A stretch of 64,000 nucleotides of DNA from Roseithermus sacchariphilus (GTDB lineage: Bacteria; Bacteroidota; Rhodothermia; Rhodothermales; MEBIC09517). The translations under genes were made by a program, and so were the position numbers. The stretch is from positions 2,518,501 to 2,582,500 of the forward strand of contig CP030158.1 of the NCBI GenBank assembly GCA_003285105.1, read 5' to 3'. Each line of letters begins with the position of its first letter. The first letter of the stretch is position 1. Positions 49,541 through 58,050 of this stretch are shown here, piece by piece. The notes under the pieces were generated by a model. That model was given only the letters and a program-made list of their open reading frames with translations. It was not told the DNA's origin and ran no database searches.

Positions 49541-50509
49541 TCAGTTCTCCCTGTTCGGGTCCGTGGCGCGGAAGGCAGGGAGGCGGCCCAGGAGTTTGGC
49601 GGCGGTGATGGCGACGATGAGCGAGCAGAGCGTGACGATGATGATGGCGAAGATGAGCTGGTTGATCTGCAGACCCATGATCGCCACGAGCAGCACCGGC
49701 GGCACGAGCTGCACGCTGGCCGTGTTCATCGCCAGCAGCATCACCATCGGGTTCGTCGCGGTGTCCTTGACCGGGTTGAGTTTTTGCAGCTCCTCCATCG
49801 CCTTGATGCCCAGCGGGGTGGCGGCGTTGCCCAGCCCGAGGATGTTGGCCGTCAGGTTCAGCACGATCATGCCCATGGCCGGGTGGCCCTTCGGGATCTC
49901 GGGAAAGAGGGGCCGTAGCAGCGGCTGCGTGACGCGGACGAGGGCGTGGACGAGGCCGGACGTCTCGGCGATGCGCAGCAGGCCCGTCCACAGCGCGATG
50001 GCGCCGATCAGCCCGAGGGCGAGCGTCACGGCCGTCTCGGCGAGGCTGAAGGCGGCTTCGGTGATGGCGGTCATCTTCACGAAGCGCACCGGCGGGAAGG
50101 TCACCGTGGTCGCGGCCAGCGAGTCGCCCTGCAGGGCCAGCGGGGTGACGATGCCGCGCAGGTCGTTGTCGCGGGCGGAGGTCATGCGCCGGATGGTGTC
50201 CAGCGGCTCGGGGACGCCGGCATCGCGGGCGAAGCGGAGCTGCCGGCCGTCGGCGGTCTGCACGAGGACCCCCTCGTAGGCGGCCGTCGGCGCGGCCGTC
50301 GTGCCGTAGAAGGCCCGGTAGGCCTCGGCGTCGATGGTCACGGCGACGGGCACGCGGCGGGCCTCCGGGTCGTAGCCCCGGGGGAAGTGGAGCGTGACCG
50401 GCAGCGGCTGGTCGTTGCGGTAGGTGTCGCGGGCGAGATCCCGTACGTCCGAGACGAGCGCGAAGACGAGGCTGAAGAGGATGAGCCCGGCCCAGATGTA
50501 GTTCAGCAT
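49541..50509 (-). CDS. spmA: Spore maturation protein A homologue (SpmA) with N-terminal insertion
   Basis: A 322-residue membrane protein of the SpmA/nucleoside-recognition family. The first helix MLNYIWAGLILFSLVFALVS is followed by about 100 polar residues (DVRDLARDTYRNDQPLPVTL to SLAATTVTFPPVRF), absent in Bacillus SpmA (about 195 residues). From residue 125 the family core resumes: ITEAAFSLAETAVTLALGLIG, LRIAETSGLVHAL, LPLFPEIPKGHPAMGMIVLNLTANILGLGNAATPLGIKAM and MNTASVQLVPP. The insertion is probably periplasmic. Same strand and family context as spmB, though separated by repeat DNA. Confidence 0.92.
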   Translation of the reverse strand: MLNYIWAGLILFSLVFALVSDVRDLARDTYRNDQPLPVTLHFPRGYDPEARRVPVAVTIDAEAYRAFYGTTAAPTAAYEGVLVQTADGRQLRFARDAGVPEPLDTIRRMTSARDNDLRGIVTPLALQGDSLAATTVTFPPVRFVKMTAITEAAFSLAETAVTLALGLIGAIALWTGLLRIAETSGLVHALVRVTQPLLRPLFPEIPKGHPAMGMIVLNLTANILGLGNAATPLGIKAMEELQKLNPVKDTATNPMVMLLAMNTASVQLVPPVLLVAIMGLQINQLIFAIIIVTLCSLIVAITAAKLLGRLPAFRATDPNREN

Positions 50510-50638
50510 GGCACTCCCGGCGGTGGTGGATGCGAGCAGAGGAAAACCGCCGGGAAGATAGGCAATGCAAGGGCGGTACGCTTTCGGCGGCGGGCTTTCG
50601 GTGGCGAGCTTTCGGCGAGAGGGATCGCACTTCGCTTC

Positions 50639-51802
50639 TCACCGTTCGTCCGGGTCCTCCGGAGCGGGGGCGTATTCGCGGGGCAGGAGGTCGGCCACGC
50701 GCTCGTCGGCCATGGCGCCGTGGACCTGGAGCGCACCGGGGGGGAAGAGGTAGCCGTCCTCGTAGATCGTAGCCAGCAGCGTGTTCATCTTCAGCCAGCT
50801 CACCTGCTCGTCCGGCTTCCAGTCGCGGCGGTACCTCCAGTCGTGCCGGTGCTGGGTATAGACGACGCGCAGGAAGCCGTCGAACGACAGCCCGAAGGCG
50901 CCCGGCGTCTCACGGGGGAAGAGGACGTCGTCCCGGGTGATCGGCTTGACCTCGATCACATCGGTGACGTAGTACGCGTCCGTCTCGATGTCCGTCCGCT
51001 CGCGCGTGAAGTCTTCCATCATCTGGAAGTGTTCCTGCTCGACCCGGCCCTGCGCCAGGGCCCGGAGCAGGTGCCGGAACGAGCCGAGGTAGGTCTGGGC
51101 GCGGGCTTCGGCCCAGCGGGCGGCTTCCTCGGGGCTCTGCGGCGTCATCTCTTCGAAGCGAGGGCGGCCGGAGTAGGTCAGCAGCCGCGCCTTGCGGTCC
51201 CATTCGAACCGCTCGAGCTGGAACGTCAGCCGGTAGCCGAGGGCGTGGTTCTCGATCTGGAGTGGAGCGGCGGCGGTGGCCGTGAGCACGTTACCCAGGT
51301 TGGAGCGCTCGAAGTCGAGCACGTAGGGGTTGAGGATCTCCGTCTGGGCGGCGTTGGGAGAGGGGCCGAGGAAGAGAGCTTCGAACTCGGCATACCGTTG
51401 GCGCCAGCGTCGGGGCGGCCGGGCGGTGACCTCTACGGCGTCCAGTTCGTAGACGGCCGGCGCGAGGCGCACGTCCTGCGTCAGCAGGCGGTCGGCGGGC
51501 CGCACGTCGAGCGGCAACGCCTGGTCCTGGTAGCCGACGACGGAGACGACCAGCTCATAGGCGCCGGGTGCAACGCCTGTGATGCGGTAGACGCCGGCGG
51601 AGTCGGTGGAGGTGCCGCGCAGGGTGTGGGCCAGGAAGACGTTCGCGCCCGGCAGCGGCGCCCCGGTGGCGGCGTCGAGGACGCGGCCGGTCAGCGTGGC
51701 CCCGTCCTGCGCGGTTGCCGGGAGGGCGACCGACGCGGCGATCAGCAGGGCGAGGACCCCCGGCAGCAGGAGGCGCGGTATGGCAGGGTCGGGGAGGTGC
51801 AT
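50639..51802 (-). CDS. Secreted protein with carboxypeptidase-regulatory-like domain
   Basis: A 387-residue protein starting MHLPDPAIPRLLLPGVLALL with a signal peptide ending ALPATAQ. Residues 33-120 form a carboxypeptidase-regulatory-like (CarboxypepD_reg) beta sandwich: LTGRVLDAATGAPLPGANVFLAH, GVYRITGVAPGAYELVVSVVGY. The rest, about 260 residues (RRWRQRYAEFEALFLGPSPNA, RLLTYSGRPRFEE, DGYLFPPGAL), has no recognised family; similar proteins accompany TonB-linked systems in Bacteroidota. It is co-oriented with the symporter (30 bases away) and spmA, possibly one operon. A longer open frame upstream is antisense-frame continuation and is rejected. Confidence 0.82.
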   Translation of the reverse strand: MHLPDPAIPRLLLPGVLALLIAASVALPATAQDGATLTGRVLDAATGAPLPGANVFLAHTLRGTSTDSAGVYRITGVAPGAYELVVSVVGYQDQALPLDVRPADRLLTQDVRLAPAVYELDAVEVTARPPRRWRQRYAEFEALFLGPSPNAAQTEILNPYVLDFERSNLGNVLTATAAAPLQIENHALGYRLTFQLERFEWDRKARLLTYSGRPRFEEMTPQSPEEAARWAEARAQTYLGSFRHLLRALAQGRVEQEHFQMMEDFTRERTDIETDAYYVTDVIEVKPITRDDVLFPRETPGAFGLSFDGFLRVVYTQHRHDWRYRRDWKPDEQVSWLKMNTLLATIYEDGYLFPPGALQVHGAMADERVADLLPREYAPAPEDPDER

Positions 51803-51831
51803 CGATAGGAGGGCGCGGTGGGCCCCGGCTC

Positions 51832-53337
<1,506 letters not shown>

Positions 53338-53338
53338 G

Positions 53339-53368
53339 GCAGCGATCAGCGATGAGCGGTCAGAGGTC
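53339..53368. repeat. Short heptad array before the symporter gene
   Basis: Units GCAGCGATCAGCGATGAGCGGTCA, about four heptads, begin at the symporter start codon side of the gap. Confidence 0.75.
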
Positions 53369-53424
53369 TAGCTACCTGACACGTTGAGGACATGCTCTCT
53401 GAGAACTCGAAATCGTGCGGTTTC

Positions 53425-53498
53425 GTCATCCCGACTCCGATCGGGGATCCAGGCAAAAATGCTCATATGTCCTGGATTCCCGCCTGCGCGGGAATGAC
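53425..53498. repeat. Inverted-repeat (REP/MITE-like) element
   Basis: GTCATCCCGACTCCGATCGG and following GGATCCAGG form an imperfect inverted repeat with CCTGGATTCCCGCCTGCGCG and GGAATGAC, separated by 17 AT-rich bases. The right arm is the widespread GGATTCCCGC palindrome type known from many bacteria. It makes a 74-bp cruciform-forming unit in the gap between the symporter and DUF3311 genes. Confidence 0.75.
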
Positions 53499-53557
53499 GG
53501 TGAGGACACAGCGCGCGACTTCCTGTGATTTAGAGGACGTTTGCACTTTTTCGAACG

Positions 53558-53586
53558 TGTCAGGGAGTCAGGTCAGCAGTCAGTGA
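53558..53586. repeat. Short heptad array overlapping the DUF3311 stop
   Basis: GTCAGGG AGTCAGG TCAGCAG TCAGTGA, four heptads; the DUF3311 stop codon lies in the last unit. Confidence 0.72.
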
Positions 53587-53849
53587 TGTTCTCTGTCGTC
53601 TTCGCCCCGGTAGAGCCAGGTCAGCGCGATCAGCATGACGAAGAGCCAGCCGACGACCCAGGCCAGCGACAGCGGAAGACCGAGCACCAGGGGGAAGGTA
53701 CCGGAAAAGGGGACGTAGCCGGGCCAGACGAGCGCCAGGGTGGTCAGCAGCAGGCAGGCCACGAACCCGCGGCGGCGGCGCTTCCAGCGGGACGAGACGG
53801 GCCGCGAGAAAAACACGAGGCCCCGGGGCATGGACGGGGGTTCCGACAT
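53580..53849 (-). CDS. DUF3311 small membrane protein
   Basis: An 89-residue protein with two membrane helices (GFVACLLLTTLALVWPGYVPF and LVLGLPLSLAWVVGWLFVMLIALTWLYR). The VPFSGTFPLVLGLPLSLAWVV segment fits the DUF3311 family, small proteins encoded next to sodium:solute symporters and likely accessory subunits. The symporter gene lies downstream on the same strand, separated by repeats. The N-terminal arm is basic (SSRWKRRRRG). Confidence 0.85.
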   Translation of the reverse strand: MSEPPSMPRGLVFFSRPVSSRWKRRRRGFVACLLLTTLALVWPGYVPFSGTFPLVLGLPLSLAWVVGWLFVMLIALTWLYRGEDDREHH

Positions 53850-53929
53850 ACGGCAGGCGGTGACGCGCGCGGACAGAGAAAACGCACCGGCTGATCCTAC
53901 GAGGAACGAGGCAGAATCACAAGGTGTGA

Positions 53930-53985
53930 GCGGTCAGCCGTCAGCCGTCAGCCGTCAGCGGTAAGCCAGTAGCCAGCAGCCAGCC
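53930..53985. repeat. Heptad array left of dispersed element copy B
   Basis: Eight heptads: GCGGTCA GCCGTCA GCCGTCA GCCGTCA GCGGTAA GCCAGTA GCCAGCA GCCAGCC. The same series resumes on the other side of element copy B. Confidence 0.92.
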
Positions 53986-53986
53986 G

Positions 53987-54133
53987 CTTGAGAAGGGGCG
54001 GTGTCGCGGAGCGACGGAGGGGTAGACCTCGGGCGATGGCGGCGCAACAGCGGGTGTTGACCCCCTTCCCCCTTCGGGGACTTCCCCCTGTACGGCCTGC
54101 GGCCAGGGGGAAGAACTCGTTCCGGCACGAAGC
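53987..54133 (+). repeat. Dispersed element copy B (about 147 bp)
   Basis: TTGAGAAGGGGCGGTGTCGC to GAACTCGTTCCGGCACGAAGC. Flanked on both sides by near-identical heptad arrays (GCGGTCAGCCGTCAGCCGTC). Same element as copies A and C. Confidence 0.92.
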
Positions 54134-54252
54134 GGTCAGCCGTCAGCCGTCAGCGGTAAGCCAGTAGCCCGCAGCCCCCAGCTGCACAGCAAGCCCCATC
54201 GTGTCAAGCCAGATCACTGATCGCTGAACGCTGAACGCTGATCGCTGAAAGC
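54132..54252. repeat. Heptad arrays right of dispersed element copy B
   Basis: GCGGTCA GCCGTCA GCCGTCA GCGGTAA GCCAGTA GCCCGCA runs to about 54180; after about 35 other bases a second set follows, ACTGATC GCTGAAC GCTGAAC GCTGATC GCTGAAA, to 54252. These fill most of the gap between the DUF3311 and small hypothetical genes. Confidence 0.88.
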
Positions 54253-54287
54253 CGTCCTGCGACCCTTGCCATCTGGCCCGGGCCGCG

Positions 54288-54545
54288 CTACGGGCGGGGC
54301 GTGCGAGTCCGGCGGGGGGTGGGGACGGGGTGGCGGGGCCTCGGTGGCCGGTCCGGGCGGCCGAGGACCGGGACGTGCCGGCGGTGGGGCCGAGGAGGCA
54401 GCGGTTCGACCGGGGCCGGCGGGTTCGGATCGGGTGGGGGCGGGTCGTCCGCGTCGTTGTCGTTGCCGTCGCGCATGAGCTTCAGGGCGTACAGCCCCAC
54501 CAGAAACGGCGCGATCCCCACCAGCAGAACGAGCAGTTCATACAT
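54288..54545 (-). CDS. Small membrane protein with proline-rich tail, unknown
   Basis: An 85-residue protein: one membrane helix (MYELLVLLVGIAPFLVGLYA) then an acidic linker (DGNDNDADD) and a Pro/Arg-rich tail (PPPPDPNPPAPVEPLPPRPH). A ribosome-binding site GGGGAGG lies seven bases before the ATG. No family is recognised. Divergent from the CYTH gene. The gene is plausible but could be a fortuitous frame in GC-rich DNA. Confidence 0.5.
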   Translation of the reverse strand: MYELLVLLVGIAPFLVGLYALKLMRDGNDNDADDPPPPDPNPPAPVEPLPPRPHRRHVPVLGRPDRPPRPRHPVPTPRRTRTPRP

Positions 54546-54630
54546 GACGTGCCTCCCCGGTCCTTCATCAAATCTATACGATTAGTATCGGTTGCCGGCC
54601 GACAAGATTCTAGTGCATTGTCGCTTTCTA

Positions 54631-54658
54631 TTGACGATTTTCAAGCCGGCCGTATCCC
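54631..54658 (+). promoter_or_regulatory. Possible promoter of the CYTH gene
   Basis: TTGACG, 16 bases, TATCCC, inside an AT-richer divergent gap about 30 bases before the CYTH start. The downstream box is weak. Confidence 0.35.
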
Positions 54659-54686
54659 CGCTCCGAAGCTGAACGTGAACCGATTC

Positions 54687-55226
54687 ATGCAGGTGCTGAA
54701 CGTCGAGATCAAAGCCCGCTGTGCCGATCATGAACCGATCCGGCAGTATCTACAGGCCCACGAGGCTCGGTTCGTGGGGGAGGACCACCAGGTGGACACT
54801 TACTTCCGCGTCCCGAACGGTCGGCTGAAGCTGCGGGAAGGGACCATCGAACGGGCGCTGATCCACTACGACCGTGCCGACGAGCACGGGCCGAAGCGCT
54901 CGGACGTGCACCTCTACCATCCCGGCACGGGCGATGCGTCGGCGTTGAAAGCCACGCTGGTGCAGGCGCTCGGCGTGCGTGCGGTGGTGGATAAGCGGCG
55001 GGAGATCTACGTTATCGACAACGTGAAAGTCCACCTCGACCGCGTCGAGGGCCTGGGGACGTTCGTGGAAATCGAGGCCATCGACCGGGAGGGGCACCGT
55101 ACACCGGAGGCGCTCCGTGCTCAATGCGAGCGTTATCTGGCCGCCTTCGGTATCGCGCCGGAGGACCTCGTCGCCGGGTCGTATGGCGATGCGATGGAGG
55201 CCCGGACCTGCGGGTCGGCGGCCTGA
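54687..55226 (+). CDS. CYTH-domain protein (class IV adenylate cyclase / triphosphatase-like)
   Basis: A 179-residue CYTH-fold protein. It starts MQVLNVEIKARCADHEPIRQ, a variant of the metal-binding ExExK motif in which the first Glu is replaced (NVEIK). Further family features are DTYFRVPNGRLKLREG, ALIHYDRAD, VDKRREIYVIDNVKVHLDRVEGLGTFVEIEA and a C-terminal helix. CYTH enzymes act on triphosphates (thiamine triphosphatase, tripolyphosphatase, adenylate cyclase CyaB type). The sulfotransferase gene follows 52 bases downstream. The activity is not certain. Confidence 0.85.
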   Translation: MQVLNVEIKARCADHEPIRQYLQAHEARFVGEDHQVDTYFRVPNGRLKLREGTIERALIHYDRADEHGPKRSDVHLYHPGTGDASALKATLVQALGVRAVVDKRREIYVIDNVKVHLDRVEGLGTFVEIEAIDREGHRTPEALRAQCERYLAAFGIAPEDLVAGSYGDAMEARTCGSAA

Positions 55227-55278
55227 ACCCCTCCTGCCATACGTTGATCGCCACGGACATTCATTCCTCCCTGTTCTC

Positions 55279-56049
55279 ATGCCCCGTTCTCGCATGGATT
55301 TCCCAACGCATCGTGTGTGCCTGTGGTCCGGGCCGCGCAACGTGTCCACGGCCCTGATGTACAGCTTTCGCCAGCGCCGCGATACGCGCGTGGTCGATGA
55401 GCCGCTCTACGGCCACTACCTGCGCGTCACCGGTGCGCCACACCCGGCCCCCGAAGCCGTCCTGGCGGCGCTGGACACCGACGGCGAACGGGTGGTGCGC
55501 GAGGTGGTGCTGGGACCGTGCGACCGGCCGGTGCTCTTCATGAAGCACATGGCGCATCACCTGATCGACCTCGACCTCGGGTTTCTGGACGAGACGGTGA
55601 ACGTGCTGCTCATCCGCGACCCCCGGGACATGCTGCCGTCGCTGGCGAAGCAGCTCCCCGAGCCGACCCTGCGCGACACCGGCCTGGCCCGTCAGGTGGC
55701 GCTGCTGGACGACCTGCTCGCCCGCGGGCAGGATCCGCCGGTGCTCGACGCCCGCGAGCTGCTGCTCGATCCGCCCGGGGTGCTGCGGCAGCTCTGCCGG
55801 CGGATCGGCCTGCCGTTCGACGAGGCCATGCTGCGCTGGCCGGCGGGGCCGAAGCCGGAAGACGGCGTCTGGGCGCCCTACTGGTACGAGAGCGTCCATC
55901 GCTCCACCGGCTGGCAGCCCTACCGGCCCAAGACCGCCCCGTTGCCCGAGCACCTGCGCCCACTCCTGGAGGCCTGCCGGCCCTACTACGAGCGGCTCTA
56001 CGCCCGGGCCCTTCGACGAACGACGGAAGAAGAGCAGCGGTCGGCATAG
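55279..56049 (+). CDS. Sulfotransferase-family protein, paired with the aminotransferase
   Basis: A 256-residue P-loop protein. VCLWSGPRNVSTALMYSFRQRRDT holds the 5'-PSB loop-like site; MKHMAHHLIDLDLGF and VNVLLIRDPRDMLPSLAKQL provide the 3'-PB Arg/Asp motif of PAPS-binding sulfotransferases; YGHYLRVTGAPHPAP is the substrate region. The C-terminus is YYERLYARALRRTTEEEQRS. Such proteins stand beside or are fused to class IV aminotransferases. The next gene is one, in the same direction. The 136-base gap is almost wholly a heptad array. Either ATG, 55279 or 55294, could be used. Confidence 0.8.
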   Translation: MPRSRMDFPTHRVCLWSGPRNVSTALMYSFRQRRDTRVVDEPLYGHYLRVTGAPHPAPEAVLAALDTDGERVVREVVLGPCDRPVLFMKHMAHHLIDLDLGFLDETVNVLLIRDPRDMLPSLAKQLPEPTLRDTGLARQVALLDDLLARGQDPPVLDARELLLDPPGVLRQLCRRIGLPFDEAMLRWPAGPKPEDGVWAPYWYESVHRSTGWQPYRPKTAPLPEHLRPLLEACRPYYERLYARALRRTTEEEQRSA

Positions 56050-56181
56050 CTTTCAGCCGTCAGCGGTCAGCCAGTAGCCAGAAGCCCACAGCCCACAGCC
56101 CACAGTCCGCAGTCCGCAGCCCACAGCCCGCAGCCCACAGCCCGCAGCCCACAGCCCGCAGCCCACAGCCCGCAGCCCACC
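56049..56181. repeat. Heptad array of 19 units between sulfotransferase and aminotransferase genes
   Basis: GCTTTCA GCCGTCA GCGGTCA GCCAGTA GCCAGAA, then alternating GCCCACA and GCCCGCA (with GTCCGCA twice). It begins at the last base of the sulfotransferase stop codon and ends five bases before the aminotransferase ATG, leaving no space for an ordinary ribosome-binding site. Confidence 0.95.
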
Positions 56182-56185
56182 CATC

Positions 56186-57109
56186 ATGCCTGACGCCCAG
56201 CGCCCCGAACCAGTCCTGCCCGATCCTCGCAACGCCGGCATCCTCGTCTACGTCAACGGCGCCATCGTGCCTCGCGAGGAGGCCTGCGTCTCCGTCTTCG
56301 ACAGCGTCGTGCAGGCCGGCGATGCCGTCTGGGAGGGGCTCCGCGTCTACGACGGCAAGGTGGCCGAACTGGAGGCCCACCTGGACCGGCTCTTCGACTC
56401 GGCGCACGCGCTGGCCTTCCAGGAGGTGCCCTCGCGCGAGGTCGTGCGGCAGGCCCTGTTCGACACGCTCCGGGCCAACGGCATGCGGGACGGCGTCCAC
56501 ATCCGGCTGACGCTCACGCGCGGCAAGAAGGTGACCTCCGGCATGAACCCGAAGTGGAATCAATACGGCCCGACGCTCATCATCCTGCCCGAGTGGAAGC
56601 CGCCCATCTACCGCGACCGCCGCCTGCGGCTCATCACCTCCTCCATCCGCCGCAACAACCCGCAGTGCCTCGACTCCAAGATCCACCACAGCAACCTGAT
56701 CAATAACATCCTCGCCAAGATCGAGGCCAACCACGCCGGTGCCGACGGGGCGATCATGCTGGACCTGAACGGGTTCGTCTCGGAGGTCAACGGCACCAAC
56801 CTGTTCATCGTCCGCCGCGGTGAGGTGATCACGCCGCACGCCGACAGTTGCCTGCCCGGCATCACCCGCGGGCTGGTCCTGCGCCTGGCCCGGGCCGACG
56901 GCATCCCGGCCGTCGAGCGCAACGTCTCGATGACCGAGGTCTACACGGCCGATGAGGTGTTTGCCACCGGCACGGAGGGCGAACTCGCCCCGGTGGAGGA
57001 GGTGGACGGCCGCCGGATCCGGGGCGTGGAGGACCGGCCCATCACGCGCCGGCTCCAGCAGCGCTACGCCGAGTGGGTCCGCACCCACGGCACGCCGATC
57101 CCGGAATGA
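56186..57109 (+). CDS. Class IV aminotransferase (branched-chain/D-amino-acid type)
   Basis: A 307-residue PLP enzyme of fold type IV. GILVYVNGAIVPREEACVSVFDSVVQAGDAVWEGLRVYDGKV is the conserved N-terminal region, the PLP-binding Lys is in CLDSKIHHSNLINNILAK, phosphate binding is GFVSEVNGTNLFIV and PGITRGLVLRLA. It resembles IlvE/DAT. The substrate is probably a branched-chain or related amino acid. The start at 56186 follows a heptad array directly, so ribosome binding is unusual. A second large heptad region follows its stop. Confidence 0.92.
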   Translation: MPDAQRPEPVLPDPRNAGILVYVNGAIVPREEACVSVFDSVVQAGDAVWEGLRVYDGKVAELEAHLDRLFDSAHALAFQEVPSREVVRQALFDTLRANGMRDGVHIRLTLTRGKKVTSGMNPKWNQYGPTLIILPEWKPPIYRDRRLRLITSSIRRNNPQCLDSKIHHSNLINNILAKIEANHAGADGAIMLDLNGFVSEVNGTNLFIVRRGEVITPHADSCLPGITRGLVLRLARADGIPAVERNVSMTEVYTADEVFATGTEGELAPVEEVDGRRIRGVEDRPITRRLQQRYAEWVRTHGTPIPE

Positions 57110-57283
57110 GTCGTCAGCGGGTCAGCCTGACGGCTGAAAGCTTCTGGCTACGGGCTTCTGGCTTCTGGCTACGGGCTGCTGGCTATTCGCGGAAGGCTGA
57201 CCGCTGACGGCTGACCGCTGACGGCTGACCGCTGACGGCTGAAAGCTGACCGCTGAAAGCTGACCGCTGAAAGCTGCGGGCTT
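57110..57283. repeat. Long heptad array after the aminotransferase gene
   Basis: Tandem 7-mers (GCTGACC GCTGACG, GCTTCTG GCTACGG, GCTGAAA) cover about 170 bases from the aminotransferase stop to dispersed element copy C. No gene is seen here. Confidence 0.9.
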
Positions 57284-57427
57284 CGTGCCGGAACGAGTTC
57301 TTCCCCCTGGCCGCAGGCCCTGCAGGGGGAAGTCCCCGAAGGGGGAAGGGGGTCATGACCGCCGCATCGCCGCCATCATCCGGGGGCTACCCCTCCGTTG
57401 CGGCGCGACACCGCCCCTTCGCAAGCG
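57281..57427 (-). repeat. Dispersed element copy C (about 147 bp, inverted)
   Basis: GCTTCGTGCCGGAACGAGTTC through GCGACACCGCCCCTTCGCAAGC is the reverse complement of copies A and B, again between heptad arrays. Confidence 0.92.
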
Positions 57428-57506
57428 GCTGGCTACTGGCTTCGGGCTGACGGCTGACCGCTGACGGCTGACCGCTGACGGCTGACCGCTGACCGCTGAC
57501 GGCTGA
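57427..57506. repeat. Heptad array right of dispersed element copy C
   Basis: GCGGCTGGCTACTGGCTTCGG, then GCTGACGGCTGACC repeats, about eleven heptads. Confidence 0.88.
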
Positions 57507-58050
57507 AGGCAGGTTTTGCCCGGGGGGATGAAAAAAACGGGGGCGGCCCATGTCCGGTGGGCACGGGAGGCATGTGCCGCGAGCGGTGGAACGTTGGAAG
57601 GCAGAGCGGTCCCTGCAGGGTCGAAACGAGGGAAAACGGCGCGATCCAGGGCCCTGGCGCAGGAGCGTAGGCGATAAAATCCACGCATCGCCGCTTTAGG
57701 ATGTATCGGATCGGTCGATGCAGAGGGTAACCCATGAATCGGGTCCCTTGCCGGGCCGCATGGGGTGGCACGGTCTTTGACGAAGGCCCTGTTGCACTCG
57801 AAAACCCTGAGCATAGCCCACTAGCGAGCCGTGATCTCTCGACACACGACCCAGACGATGGGGGATGATAGAGCCAGCAGAAGGCGTCCGGTGCGTGTGA
57901 TTCGACGTGAGGGATTTCCGCGTACACAGTAACCCACAGTAGTCCCGGCACGGGTCGGTCGCTGCAACGGCCGGTTCGTGGAGCCGCCTGCTGATTCCTG
58001 TTCATCACAAACCACCAGACGACATCTGTAATCCTTAGGAGGCGCTAGTT
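57507..58050. other. Gene-free upstream region of the giant T9SS cargo gene
   Basis: About 540 bases with no convincing gene on either strand; open frames here lack homology-like features and ribosome-binding sites. A strong ribosome-binding site (TAGGAGGCG) lies immediately before the next gene. Long untranslated or regulatory sequence is likely, given the length. Confidence 0.6.

Noticed and set aside
53987-54133. Insertion sequence
   Set aside because: Only about 147 bp, no transposase and no perfect terminal inverted repeats.
57433-58008. 191-codon minus-strand open frame in the gap before the T9SS cargo gene
   Set aside because: It runs through a heptad array, has no ribosome-binding site or recognisable domain, and its tail is repetitive RSAVSRQ-type peptide.
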